From Oxytricha trifallax (Eukaryota > Ciliophora > Spirotrichea > Sporadotrichida > Oxytrichidae), in contig ARYC01001306.1 of the NCBI GenBank assembly GCA_000711775.1, forward strand, positions 34,149 through 98,148: DNA of 64,000 bases, written 5' to 3'. Shown here piece by piece: positions 44,886 to 57,172 of this stretch. The notes beneath the pieces were generated by a model. The model searched no databases. It was given only the letters and a program-made list of their open reading frames with translations, and was not told the DNA's origin. The position numbers and the translations under genes are program-made. Position 1 is the stretch's first letter. Each line of letters begins with the position of its first letter.

Positions 44886-46405
44886 TCACTATTAATTTTT
44901 AACTATTAAATCTTATCTAAATAATTTCTAATAAAATTATGCAATAATTTTATCTATATTTATTTATTTTAAAAGAGATTTAAGTATTTAATGCTAATCA
45001 GAAAGTCTCATTGGAAATTTTTGGGGGGATACTCCAAATTTATTTCTTATTTTAGTAGATTAAACTGATTCTCGTAAAATTCTTAAACCTTTTGACATTT
45101 CATTTTTATCAATAAGCCCATCTTAATTAAGATCAAATATATTGAAAAGATCATCTAGCGCTTTTTAAATAATGGATCGATTAATTTTGCAAATGCTATT
45201 TCATTGCTAAAGGTCCTTTGCAAAATTTCATTGAAAAAAATAAGTTAACTGGAGCATACCAGCAAAATGGCAGTACTTAACTAATGATATTTTCAATATC
45301 TTAGTTTTTGAAGGTTCTTTATGCTAAACCTAAGTTCTCTCCAATTTCTTTAATTCTTATAAGTAAGCTTAGCTAAAACTAATCATTGATTTATCTCGAT
45401 TAAATTTGTGAGTACAGATTGCTTTGATCTGCCTCGATTATATTGATTATTTTCGATGTAGGTTTTTCTAATCTTTGGAAAGGCAGTTGTTAACGACGCT
45501 TTTAAATGGTATTCAGATCTTCATCATTCGATTCAAAATTTATTAAAATGAAATGTTATTAACTCGAATCAATAATGTCATAAAAAGAAACTTCATTTAG
45601 TTTGATAGAATGAATTCTCTGATATAATTTTCCGATGACCTCATTTCTAAGAGGAGATCTACTGTCTACTATAAAGTATTATTAATCCCTAGCCTATCGT
45701 TGCTAATTTGCTTAACAATCAATACTTGATTATTATTGTTTTGAGTAGTATTAATCAACATAATCTTTAACTCTTGAGGCATTGAAAGAACTATTAGATT
45801 AATTTAATTAACAATCATTTTGCTTTTTGTAACTACTGCAACTATTGTATTGTGATAGTTCTTCTATTCCAGTGAAGGGGTTTAAGAAATCGACTTTTTA
45901 TGATGAATTCTCTCGCTTTACTTTGGATTTAAGGTCTAAATAACTTTTGATACTCGGCTTAATTATAGTATCTCAAACATTACTGACCTAACAAGTCACT
46001 GTCTAAAAATTAATTGATAAAGTAAGTATGAAATAAAAATTGGTCTGTGGTTATTTAATTTAACTTTAACTTACCTTAATGAGCTTAATAATCTTTAAAT
46101 ATTTATATTATAGATTAATATGATTCGAAGTTCATCAAGCCCTCTTTGATTTGGTAGTATGAATCTTTTAAAAAATAGTTAATGTAAAAATCTAGAATTC
46201 TCTTGGCCTCAATAAGTGCTTGATTATCTCTGAAAGTACATCCTAGTTCCTATTAAAAAGAGTTTAATTTTTAATAAATTGATATCATGATTATCTCTTA
46301 AAATATGAGAAACACGACAGTTAATTTTTACTATTATTCTTCAAAATATTATACTTACTCTTGATCTAGATGATAAATTGGCGGAGCTTCTGAGATTATT
46401 GACAT
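44886..46405 (-). CDS. EF-hand protein
   Basis: ATG 46405: MSIISEAPPIYHLDQ, then exon with ELGCTFRDNQALIEAKRILD and KDSYYQIKEGLMNFESYQ, a GTAAGTTAAAG donor near 46075, further blocks (PQIQSKAREFIIKSRFLKPL; RSPLRNEVIGKLYQRIHSIK; INDQFQLSLLIRIKEIGENL; TFKNQDIENIISQVLPFC), then a GT-AG intron of about 60 nt (near 45215-45280). The last exon holds a textbook EF-hand, DLFNIFDLNQDGLIDKNEMS, with D-x-N-x-D-G-x-I-D-x-x-E. TGA at 44886. One loop is clear; the rest of the protein is helical. The TBE lies 490 bp beyond its stop. Confidence 0.7.
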
Positions 46406-46718
46406 TTCAATGAGATTATTAAAGCGATGAAGTGTTAAGGTTGCTCATTCTTGCAGTTAAATTTGAAAATTTAGAATTTTCATTGGATTAGCTTGGACCT
46501 CTCTTTATTCGGAGGTTTGAGTACGCATATTTCTAACGTTGACTATAACTTTATTTATTTATATTTAAGATCAGATTTATGCTCAATTTATCGATATGCT
46601 GAAATACATTATTATAAATTCAAAGACATTTGTTTATTAATGAAATTTTGAATTAAAAATAAAAATCAATGATGTTTTTTGTCTGTTTTCATCAGAATAA
46701 TTTAGCGTAGATTATATT

Positions 46719-46872
46719 TCAATGGACTTTTCCTCCTTTTTTATTGGTCCATCTAAAAATGCCCTCTGTAGGGATTGATCCTTCTACTAAATCGTCTTCC
46801 AAATTGTAGGTAAAGCAATCTTTAGCCGTATGATTTGCCAGCTTTTCCAAATCATAACAAAATATGATCTAA
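46719..46872 (-). CDS. Gene tail, unidentified
   Basis: Minus strand: FCYDLEKLANHTAKDCFTYN, LEDDLVEGSIPTEGIFRWTN, KKGGKVH and TGA 46719-46721. Base composition is clearly richer in G/C than the flanks, so it is probably a real 3' MDS. Upstream exons were not found in the following 5 kb. Confidence 0.55.
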
Positions 46873-49800
46873 ATTAAATGATTTAATACAAGATATATCA
46901 ATGAAAGATAGATATATACAATTTTAATCGATAATAATATTTTTTATTAAATAATCGTATAATAATTAAAAAAAAACAAATAAAAATATAAAACTCTATA
47001 TGTAATTGTTATACAAAAATCTGAATATTTTGTTATAATTATTCAAGTTGTAGCTTTACTTTCTTCAATAATTGAAGAAATAATTTTTGCGCTAGTATTC
47101 AATTCGTTGCAATATTAACTACATATAATTGTTGTTGGCTATTTTTATTCTTCAAAATAATATAGTCGTATTATTGTTTTTGCTATTATAAATGTAATCT
47201 CCTCTATAATAATTGATTAGTGCTTTATTCCTTGTTTTTAACTCTAAGTAAAACAAGAATTATTATAGTCTTCATATTAATTTATATAACTCTAGAAGCC
47301 AAATTAGAAATACCATTAAAAGAAGTGTTTTTACTCTAGTTTTTCTTCCCTTAAGCATTGTAATTTTAACTTTATAGACAACCTGTTTAACTTAAATAGT
47401 CTTTACTATCAAAATAACTTGAATTTTTGTGAGGAGTACTGGATATATTATTATATCAATTTTAAGTTGACTAGTTGTAAGAATTATGTGATGCTTAAAA
47501 TTAGACAGTGTTGAATTTACTCCACTCTCTAATCTTGTATTTAAAGTTGATTGTTTTATACTTTAAGTTGCAGTCATTAGTTTATCCCTCAAGAAAAAGT
47601 TACAACCATAGTTTTTCACAAAAATTAGATTCTTTTAATTTGATTTAGTGTTTAAAGGATGACTTGATTTATCAAAGTTTTGGTTTTAAAATGCAGTGTT
47701 TAGAGCCAATTTTGAATTATTGGCTCGACTCTCACTTAAATTTCGATTTTAAAAGAAAAGCTTTTTTCTGTGAAGAGTTGGATGTTTTAAGATCTGCTCT
47801 ATTTTATTCAAAAGAATTATTAGTATTTTATACCAATAGATCCTAGTCTGTCTCTTAAATAACAACTTAAGACTCATTTTATTGTAGTTAATCATGTTAT
47901 TCCACATTTTGATGATTTTTTGTTAAATCAGATTGATACTACTATAAGAGAGCATCCAGTAGATTATTCTATCCTAATCTCTTGTAGTAAATTTTCCTTT
48001 AACACAAGTTATCACTTTTTATGAATTAAAATTCATTGATTCAGGCAGAATTCGCATCTAAATTAGAGGATAAATCTAGTCCATAATTAGATTAGTTCTG
48101 GTAATCGTTAATGCCTTATTTGCTTTCACTGGTCTTTTTAGAATTAAAAGCGATGTAATTAAATATATTTGAAGTCTTGTTCATTTATTTGATCTTATTA
48201 GTGTTGAAGTTTTTTGCTGAAGTTTATGGTCTATGAGTCTTAATTAGAATGTTAATAAATCATATAAATATCTCAATTTATAAAGAACAAAATTTTCCTT
48301 TTACTTCTATGAATAAATACTTAATTATAAATTTAACATAAAACTATAATTAGACTATTCTTTAATCTCTAGATACCTAGAGCATTCTCAGAATATTATT
48401 TCTATTTCTACAGCTTCAAATTGATATTCACACTAATTTCGTAAGATTAATCTAGATCTTATGCTAAATTTAACTCTTATTTTTGTTACTAATTTGTTTC
48501 ATTTAAATCTACAACAGAGCCCAGAACTAATGAATCTTTGTTACTTAAATAATATTTTTAATTTATAGTAGGTGTGAGAGTTGCCAAATAATTAAGATCT
48601 ACGATGTTTTGTGAATTAACGAGTGGATTTTGAGGGTTTTTAAGGTTATTTGTATTATCAAAGGATTAGTAATTTGATCTCTTTAATTGTACAAATTAAG
48701 AGAAGTTATATTAATTTAAAATATCTTGTATAATTTAATAAAATTTATAATTATAAAATTTTTATGATTACCTCAATTAAACCCCTCAAATCGTATATAA
48801 TCCGAAGTTAAACTTTAATGAATTTATAAAGAGAGAAATAATGGATTCAACCCATATTGATTTAAAGTTTAACTTTTTGACTATACATACATTTTGTGAG
48901 TGAAAAACTCATTTTAATTTTCTATTTATCTTATGCTAACTGAAATTAAATCATATATTTGATTATATGGGTTTAGCTGTATGAATTAACTCCATTATGA
49001 CTATATTACTATTGATTTCTTTTTTGATTAATAGAATTCAGGCTATTCCTGATTATATTTATATTATAATGTGAACCAGTGCTTCACTCTTGACTTCTCA
49101 AACCCTTATTATAATTTGAATCACTGATGAATTTTATCTTCCTGCGTCCACCTCTATTTTAGGTTTACATTGTCATAGGCCTGTTATTAGTTTGTTACGA
49201 TAAATTAAGGTAGTAATTTTATGCGGTATATTGATACTCTTCATTAAAATCCCCAGGAACTCATTAGTAATATTATAATATTTATTAATTTCTGTAAAGC
49301 ATTAAATAATTATAATAATATTATAATATTTCTATCTTTGAAACATTTTCGAGTTAAGGTCGATGAGAATTCTTACTTCCTATAGAATTTAAGGAAGTTA
49401 TACAAAGAAATTTTCAAATCCTGAATATTAATTTTTAAACAAGAAATTTACAATAATGTCCCCTCCTTTTATGAGAGGATGCCTCACTTGAAAATTCTTC
49501 TTAGATTTACTTTACTTACTTAATGATATTAAGAAGTCTTTGAACTGAGTGTATAGAGCTCTATATGATTATGATTATAATTTTACTAGTATATTTGAAT
49601 TCTAAAATTTATAAGTTAGGTTAGTAATCTAAATTTTTAAGTTAATAATACTTATACTTTTTGACAATTTTCACTTTATTTTATTCAAATTCAATTCTCT
49701 TATTAATCAGCTTATGAAAATAAAATTGTCCTTAAATTTAATATACTCATAAAAAATTATAGCTTATACTTTTATTTTAAGATGCATAAATAAATAATTG

Positions 49801-52588
49801 ATAAAATTTCCATTTTTATACCATTATAATATAATATGTTTTTAGGGGTTTTAATTTAGTTTCTAGCAATGGACTAATGACTTTGTGTTATTATAAGTTA
49901 GATTCAAACTTATTGAATAAATTATTTATTAAAAATTAAAAATTAAATGTAGTAATATAAATATAAAGATTGGTAAGTTGCGCCTTCATTAATTAATGTT
50001 TAATTTTATTAAATTTAAATGATTTCAGTCTCTTCGTTTTAAATCTTTATCGGTGAAAGATTGCTTAAATCTTAATCTTATATTGATATTTTCTTGGACT
50101 TACTTGATTATTACTATACATTTAATTGAAAACTAGCATTAAATTTTGTATAATTTTATAGCCGACATTTAATTTGTAATTATAGTTTTTACCAAAATTT
50201 TTAATAAATTATAATAAAAACTCTCCTCGAATTATGCCTAGTTTAAGATTGTTTTATTTTGTCTTAACCTCTGATTCTCATTGGAGTAGTCTTCAGTGAT
50301 TAAGCTATACTTTATGATATCTAAACTCTCTAATATTTTAATTTCTTTACAGTAGAATATTGCCTTGAGATTTAAGCAGTAGAGACAGCTAAAATACTTT
50401 AATCATCAAGGTCATTTGAGATAGAAAATCTTAGTTATTTACTCCTTGAAAATTATTTGTATTTTGTTGTAATGTTGTGTCTTGACCTTGATGTTATGAT
50501 ATATATATATATTTTTTATTTTATAAGTATTGATAAAAATGTTGATTAAATTGCGTATTCAAATAGTTAATAGTATAAATAAGTCGTATAATATGAGGAT
50601 GTATATGTCTATTGGAAAATTAAATTAATTAATAAACTTTTCTTTTTTAGAATGAGCTTTTCTATTATATTTAGATATTAAGCTAGATTCCCTGGATGTC
50701 ACATTTAAATAATTTTAATTAATGCCATCTAAAGGATATTTATATCCATTGCTGAATTTATTTCTCATCACTACTTTGGCTACAAATCTCTGATTTTTTT
50801 AAGATTATTTCTAAATTTAATAGATCCCTTGATTTTACTATATTTTCATGGTTGACTGCAGTTTCTTCAAATCTTTTCAGATTTAATTGAGAGTTTTTTA
50901 GATTTCCTCACGATTGATTTTAGTTTAATTTTAGCTTTAATACTCTTAAGATATTGATTATTGCATAGACTTTTCTGTATTTATTATGTTTAGAGTTTGA
51001 TTTGGTTTAAATTCAGCACTGAAATTATCTTGTTGATTTCCATCGATAATACTTAAATATATTAGTAATTATAATTTATTTCATGAATACTGCTGTTTTT
51101 ATGCGTATTCGGTTGGTAGGTTTAATTTTGATCCAAGTTTATATCACTTTACTATTGGGTGTCCGCAAAACCAGATGAATGTACATTTTTGTGCAACCCT
51201 AAATTAACGTGTAAATTTATTATCTTAAATTATTGAAAAAATTTGCTTAAATTTTCATTTTAAGAATTTAAAACATCAACTTGCTGGTCTGCTTAGCTTT
51301 TAAATTGTTATATACTATTTTATTTTATCTTATCGTCTATTTGATCTTTTAATTATCTATTAAATCCTCTTGAATGTCAATTATTAAATATATGATTTTG
51401 ATTAAATTGACTTAAGTAATAGCTTATTTATAATGGGATTTTTGGGAGAGTATTGTATCTATCATTGATATTTTAGATGCTCCCTCTCATTGAAGATTAT
51501 TTAGATTTTAGTGATTTTGCAAGTTCTTTATTTGGATATTTATTCTACTTCCACACTACTTTACTTTATATTTTTTTATAATTCTTTAACTGGAATACAT
51601 TATTGAGCGGCTATTTCATTAATTTATTATAATTGTAAATTTAAATAGATAAAAAATTGATGCATCATTTGTTATAACAATTGAATAAATTAATTATATA
51701 TAAATTATATTTATTTCATAATGTTATTCTCTTTCAATCTAAGATTCATGCTTAGAATTTATTACTTTTTCTAAAATAATCAATTATCCCTCTAAATTAT
51801 CTCATAAGCTTCTTTGCTTCGCATAAATTTTTATTCCTATTGTTATCGATTTTGAGATTTGTTAATTTCACTTAGAAATTGTATGTGTCTTATATTATTT
51901 TAGAGGATTCTTACTATAATTTTTCATCTATATTTTATTTAAGTGATTCAATTTTATGCTATAAATAGTTTTTGTTTAATGTTATTAAAGCACTTGGGAA
52001 AATGTTCATTAATGAGTAGCTATCAATTTGATATTCAAATTAAGTGTAGTACAAACACAATAATAGATATGTTTATGCATATTAATTTACTATCAAATAA
52101 GTCATCTTACTGATTGATAAATATGTATTACTGAGCATCATCATTACTTTGTATGACACCATCAATAAAATTTTTATTGCCTGAAGTACTTTAGTTATTT
52201 TTCGGTGTGAACAACTGTGATGTAGTTGCAAACAGGATAGTATTATAATTTTCTTGGATAACTTCTGGTTATTAATGACTATTGAGAATGAAATTACTGT
52301 TTGCCAGTATTTTATGATGAGAACTTGTGTGTGAGATAGAGGACTATCGGCAGGATTCTATTTGTGATTAACTTAGAGTGTTCTTTCTTAGATTTTGATT
52401 TTAAATTTGCATTTGTTACTCTTTGTTCTAGTTCTCAATATTAATAGCAAGTTTATATAGTTCAGAAACTGTTAATCGATCAAAAAAAGATAATACATGG
52501 AGTAGATAGAGTGTAAGTATAAATATTGAAATATATTCAGGTATCAAAGTTAATCAATAACTCTACCTTAATTTTGGAGTTTCATGAT
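46873..52588. other. 5.7-kb AT-rich desert
   Basis: Open frames here are no longer than expected when only TGA is stop in very AT-rich DNA, and none gives a recognisable protein. The plus strand looks T-rich over most of the stretch. Local features: a (TA)n run near 50500, and a short GC-richer patch (GGGTGTCCGCAAAACCAGATG) near 51159. It could be intergenic germline-limited DNA or a cluster of old decayed insertions. Confidence 0.4.
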
Positions 52589-53190
52589 TCACTCTAGACT
52601 CAGCAACTAATTAGTCTGCAATTAATTCATGTTCGCACCTTAATTCGATTCATTCCTCAAGTTTCTGTAAGGGTCCTCATGCAGTTGAGTAAGAGTCTTA
52701 GAGATCTTATAATTATTGAGAACACTTAAATTGGCTTCAACTGGTGCTGTAGTTGTGGATGTTGACTATTTTTATAAGCCATTTTCATACATCGAATATT
52801 AATAATTATTTTATTATATAATTCTTGATTAATTTATTCATTGGTACCTCTTCCACATTTCTTGGATGTAATGAATGATAAGGCTTATTAAGTGGGGAAT
52901 GCATAATAAATTAAAAGAGATTAAATTTTTAATTTTGTAGTATTATCAAAATAAATCATTTTCGGAGTCATCATTTTATTGCTTAGCTGAGGCTGATGAC
53001 CTAATTTATCCACTTACTGCTCTAATTTAATAGTAAATTAATTTAATAAATTTAATCATTATTAAGTATAAACTATTATATTTGCTTTGGTTCTTCTATT
53101 GCTATCATAGTCATCTTCATCATCCTCACTTTTATTCTCTTCTTCATCAATATGAATGGATATACAATATATTTCATATTTTGATAGAGA
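52589..53190 (-). CDS. Unidentified small gene or 3' blocks
   Basis: ATG 52792 opens a 67-residue frame: STSTTTAPVEANLSVLNNYK, then LTQLHEDPYRNLRNESNQGA, ending at TGA 52589-52591. Upstream on the same strand are KLGHQPQLSNKMMTPKMIY (about 53010-52950) and an acidic stretch IHIDEEENKSEDDEDDYDSN (about 53155-53095). These may be exons of one acidic protein or later exons of the ELOF1 gene. No family is recognised. Confidence 0.45.
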
Positions 53191-53389
53191 AGTATCGAAA
53201 TAATTTCTATTAAAAATGCCTGTTGCTTGATTTTAGTGCTTATTGTCTGTTTTATGTTGGCAACGCTCTTGATTTTATATCACAATGTATTTATTAGGTT
53301 ATTAAAGAGCATATTACTTCATTTGTTACTATTTAATTTGGTCTATATTCTGTTATCCTAATCATTAGCTTAATAATTAAATATACTTC

Positions 53390-54053
53390 ACTTTTATTGG
53401 CTTAAATTTAATACAATTTTCATCGTCAAAAAGTTTATTGTCATTTGGATCTGAGTCTTCCTCATCTTCATCAGAATTCTCGATATTTTCTCTTCTGCGA
53501 CCACCACCGTTTTAAGCACCTGTAAATCCAAGGCAAGTGGGGGTTCCATCTCCTTGTCTGAAATTTAACTTAAAATTTACAAAAATAAACATAAGATTTT
53601 TGTTCTATGCTTCTGCTTCATCAATCCATGCACAGTAGACATCGACTTCTTAGACACCTTGTTTATGTTCATTTGATACCCAGTGGTACATATTCTGCAA
53701 CTCAAGTGAGCTATCTTTAGTGGTCTTTCCCTATGTAAAAAGTGTTAAAAATCTAGTTTGTATAAATGCAAGTATTTTTCTTGAAAAAATAATCGTTTTT
53801 TAATGATTAAATTCCTTAAGAGATTATTTTTGTACTTTATCCCATTACTGAAAACACAGATTGTTAATTTTAGCATTTAACCACAATCTATTTGATTCTC
53901 TCAATAATTGTAGTTTAAATGAGTAGTCAGACTAACTTACATTTTAACTTCAACAGTGCCTGAATGTGAGCAGAATGGACAATCAAATACCTTATCAACT
54001 TTGGGTGGGTACTTCTTCATGACCTTCACTGATCTACTCTTGCGCTTTCCCAT
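53390..54053 (-). CDS. Transcription elongation factor 1 homologue (ELOF1/Elf1)
   Basis: ATG 54053: MGKRKSRSVKVMKKYPPK, then VFDCPFCSHSGTVEVKM, a GTAAGT donor, a short exon, and HLSCRICTTGYQMNIN followed by DVYCAWIDEAEAQN. This matches Elf1: basic N-terminal tail, a zinc ribbon made of two CxxC pairs, and a V-Y-x-x-W-I-D-x helix. Elf1 travels with RNA polymerase II on chromatin. The two halves of the last exon are in different frames, so one base is missing or extra at about 53650. A longer acidic C-terminal tail follows a further intron: RRRENIENSDEDEEDSDPND. Acidic tails are also known in yeast Elf1. Confidence 0.85.
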
Positions 54054-54484
54054 TTTATGATTAAAAGATTTAAAATTAATTAATTAACTTAATTCTCTCT
54101 CAGTTATCATGATTAATTCTTAATTTAATAAGTTTAAAAGGTAATGGGGATAATTTGGACTTAAATTTAAAGAAGATGGGTTTATCTAAACTATGAGATA
54201 AGAACTTCGAAAATAAGAAGACTTTTCTTTAATAAATTTTAAATTAAGAGAAGGTAAAGAGTAAGATGAGCATGTTAGGTTAATTATTTAGCAAAATTTA
54301 ATGCATTCTCCTCTATCAGAATTATTTTAATGTTAAGTAATTAAGAAATTTAGTTAAATGATTGTATGTAGTATATTAATGCCTTTATTGCCAAAATTAA
54401 ATAAGTAAAAGCAACATATAGGATGGATATGAGCTTGATAGTTATATTAATTGGAGAATTTGAATAAATGTTTTAGGTTGGTTT

Positions 54485-55095
54485 TCAGCCAGATTTTAAG
54501 AGGAGGACGGCTACTTAGCCGAGGTAGAAATAGATGAAGTGCTTAGTCTCATGGGTGATGTAGGAACCAAAATTTCTTCCCATAAGTTAAATAGTTGGCA
54601 TTGTTTTTCAAAATAAATATAAGTTATAAGTTTAAAGGGAAATCCGAGTCTATGGTTTTTTTATGAAATTCGATTTTTAAAGATTTTATTTAGAAATAAC
54701 CAACTTTTTCAACTCATCAAAATTCTTATAAATTAAGAGTTTTAAGATATGAACTCTCAAGGTAATATCGGACCACTTTATTTGTTTGAATTAAACTTCC
54801 GCTCTTTTAAAAGCGGTTTCTTAACATTAATCTGTAACTTTCATAAATTAAAAAGTTTTATTTAATTTATTAAGCTTCAAATCATTTGATACTATGAACC
54901 CTGAATAATTGTTTAACTTACCTACGATACAGTGCCATGTGGGGTTGTACTTCTTATCGAACTCTTTCTTGATGAATGATCAATGTCCTTTTCGATGTTA
55001 AACTTCTACAAGGCCTGAGTAGCAATTTCAATAGTGTCCTACTGCATATCTTCGGACATATCTGCGTTCTTGACAACTGCTTTCCTGTCTGCCAT
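54485..55095 (-). CDS. Dynein light chain LC8-type
   Basis: Exon 1 from ATG 55095: [20 protein letters not shown], then [11 protein letters not shown], then [17 protein letters not shown] up to a GTAAGT donor at about 54921. Exon 2: [30 protein letters not shown] and TGA 54485-54487, exactly where LC8 ends. LC8 is a homodimeric hub that binds dynein intermediate chain and many other partners. One base is missing at about 54975 (CATTC for CATTTC), putting KKEFDKKY out of frame. The gap between exons (about 340 bp) is far too long for an intron in this genome and probably holds an IES as well. Confidence 0.92.
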
Positions 55096-55690
55096 CTTAT
55101 TACTCTTCAAATTAAATTAAATTTAAATTTATTTATTATAAATCTACTCATTAGACTCCCTTAAATAGTCTCATCAAGGATGCATTGAATAATAATTATA
55201 TTGTGTATGTTTAGCTCAAATGTATTAAGCAAAGTGAAAAGAGTTTTATTTAATCGATAAAATACAAATAATTATAAACCATAAAGATTTTATATTTATA
55301 ATGTTCTTTTGACAGGATATACATTATATATTTAAATAAATCTGTTTATTTTTTAAGGTTTATATACATTATACAGCAGCAAATTTTAACTAGTAATCAA
55401 TAAAGCTTGATACATATGAATATTGATTTAAATAGCCTAGAACACAAAAGTAACCATATCAAAAATACTTTTTCATATGGCTTTATTTAAATTTACTGAT
55501 TTAATTTTGATAATAGTTCAAGTCTTTATCTTCCTTTAAGGTAATATCTTAATAATAATAAAGACTTTGAAATAAGTTTAATAAATTAAATAATTTGTTC
55601 AATATTGAGTGACCAGATGAGAATGTTCATAAAATATTGATTTGCAGTTTATCAATTATAGAATACTACTTAATTACTTGTACATTGTGA
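55096..55690. other. AT-rich spacer
   Basis: No coding recognised between two minus-strand genes; should include the LC8 promoter. Confidence 0.35.
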
Positions 55691-55699
55691 TTTCATCGA

Positions 55700-56558
55700 T
55701 CAATCTTACTTGTTGATCTTCCTGGCAGAAATGAGTCCCGGAGTGCCCTTTCTTACACTTTCCAGCCCGCATTAACCCTGTGTATCAATTCTCTATATTC
55801 TGTGATACATAGCCTTGAGATTCATAAAGAACTAAGTGATCATATGGTCATCGTTGAGTGAGAATTTATTGTCGCCTGGTGTGAAGCTGCGCATGTAAGC
55901 TTTTCGAGCTAGATTGAAATGTGTCTCAGTCAATACTACTTTGTTATTTTACTTGGGATCGACATGCAGGGTGAAAATATCTTCGTATTGATCTAATGGG
56001 AGTTATTGCAAAAAAGCCACAAGCATTTCTAGTTACTGCCAATTAAACTTAGATACTCATAAGTATTAAAATAAAAATTAAAAGGTGACTTTCCAATATT
56101 TGATTTAGAACTCTTAAAAAGTTTAGTATTGAAACAATTTTCCATTTTTGTGTAGGCTCAGAGAGCATAAGTCTCTCCATACACTTAACTGCATTAGAAT
56201 CAATAATTACTGACCCTCATTCAGTCTACTCAATCTGGTTAGTATTGGATTTAAACTTTGCCAGATCTAATTGTCTAGGCTACATTTAATTATTTAATTA
56301 CTATTACTGTCCTCCGTGTCCAAATGAGTTTGACGCTGATTAATTATGATTATTATGAATTTATAATTGATTGTGAGAAGAGCCACCACTGTACTACCCT
56401 CCACTGCTCTCTCCCCTGTATCTATGATCTAATTAGTAAGAGGATTAAATGTGGGGATAGGAGGAGGATGACTGCTCGTTGTTGTTGTCAGCATACTATT
56501 GTTGTAATTGACGCTTCTACTATTGCTTCTGCTGCTACTGCTGATTCAATTTTTCCAT
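55700..56558 (-). CDS. Q/S/H-rich protein with a conserved-looking C-terminal domain
   Basis: ATG 56558 starts a Gln-run (MEKLNQQQQQKQQQKRQLQQ), a Ser/His/Gly/Asn-rich stretch, then QPRQLDLAKFKSNTNQIEQT. A TGA at about 56218 is followed in the same frame by SVIIDSNAVKCMERLMLSEP. After an intron/IES gap at 56045-56085 it reads FLQQLPLDQYEDIFTLHVDP, KVVLTETHFNLARKAYMRSF and HMITQFFMNLKAMYHRIQRI. The C-terminal half has higher G/C and balanced composition, as in a folded domain, but I do not recognise it. The start is supported by the jump to low-complexity Gln coding after noncoding DNA. Confidence 0.6.
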
Positions 56559-56559
56559 T

Positions 56560-57053
56560 TAAACTTTAATTATTCTCTCAATTTCTATTTTTATAGAGAT
56601 TCAGATTATGTAAGATAGTAAATTTATTTTATTTTTAATAATTGGCTTAAAATCATAGAATACTTGGTTTTTAGCTATAATAACTTATAAAAATAATGTA
56701 ATTAAATCATCCTTGATTCACTGATTAGTAATTGACCTAATTACACATACATATATAAATGGAAGTACTTATTATTAATATTTAGTCTACATTTTCCATG
56801 ATGACCTAATATCTCTTATATTTTCCCAATAAAATTGCACCTACCCTACCACCCAATATATATATATATATATTGTAATGCATCAGAATATTTAAGAAAT
56901 TAACAGATAAATAAAGCAAAGTAGATCTTACAATAGCATTTGCTCGTTAATTTGAAATTATTTGAATTTGTTATTAAATTTCATTCAATAAATTAGTAAT
57001 AGTATAGTCAGTTCCTAAAGTTAAGAAGACATCTAGATTATCAGTTGCTAACT
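56560..57053. other. AT-rich spacer with (TA)n run
   Basis: Contains a (TA)10-like microsatellite at about 56854-56875. No coding seen. Ends at the ACT target of TBE copy D. Confidence 0.4.
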
Positions 57054-57172
57054 CAAAACCCCAAAACCCCTTAGTGAGGTTTTTAAGTGCTTTGATTTGT
57101 AGGGAATTTGTTAGGGGTTGGGGTTATTAATAGGTTTTAATGTGAAATATATAGTAAATCTATTTAATTTAG

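Noticed and set aside
48960-49240. Possible mitochondrial insertion: reading TGA as Trp gives a hydrophobic frame with ITDEFYLPASTS
   Set aside because: No continuous match to a mitochondrial protein could be made; AT-rich hydrophobic frames arise by chance when no stop codon is counted.
51024-51500. A long minus-strand frame of about 160 codons with only TGA as stop
   Set aside because: In very AT-rich DNA with one stop codon such frames are expected by chance; composition is low-complexity and no motif is present.
54976-55164. Plus-strand ORF of 62 codons
   Set aside because: Antisense shadow of LC8 dynein light chain exon 1.
56854-56876. (TA)n runs here and at 29880, 27720 and 50500 as functional sites
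   Set aside because: Simple microsatellites, common in AT-rich DNA; no linked structure.
57054-57071. C4A4 repeats as chromosome telomeres
   Set aside because: Only two units, with inverted partners 3.6 kb away and an ACT duplication: these are transposon ends.
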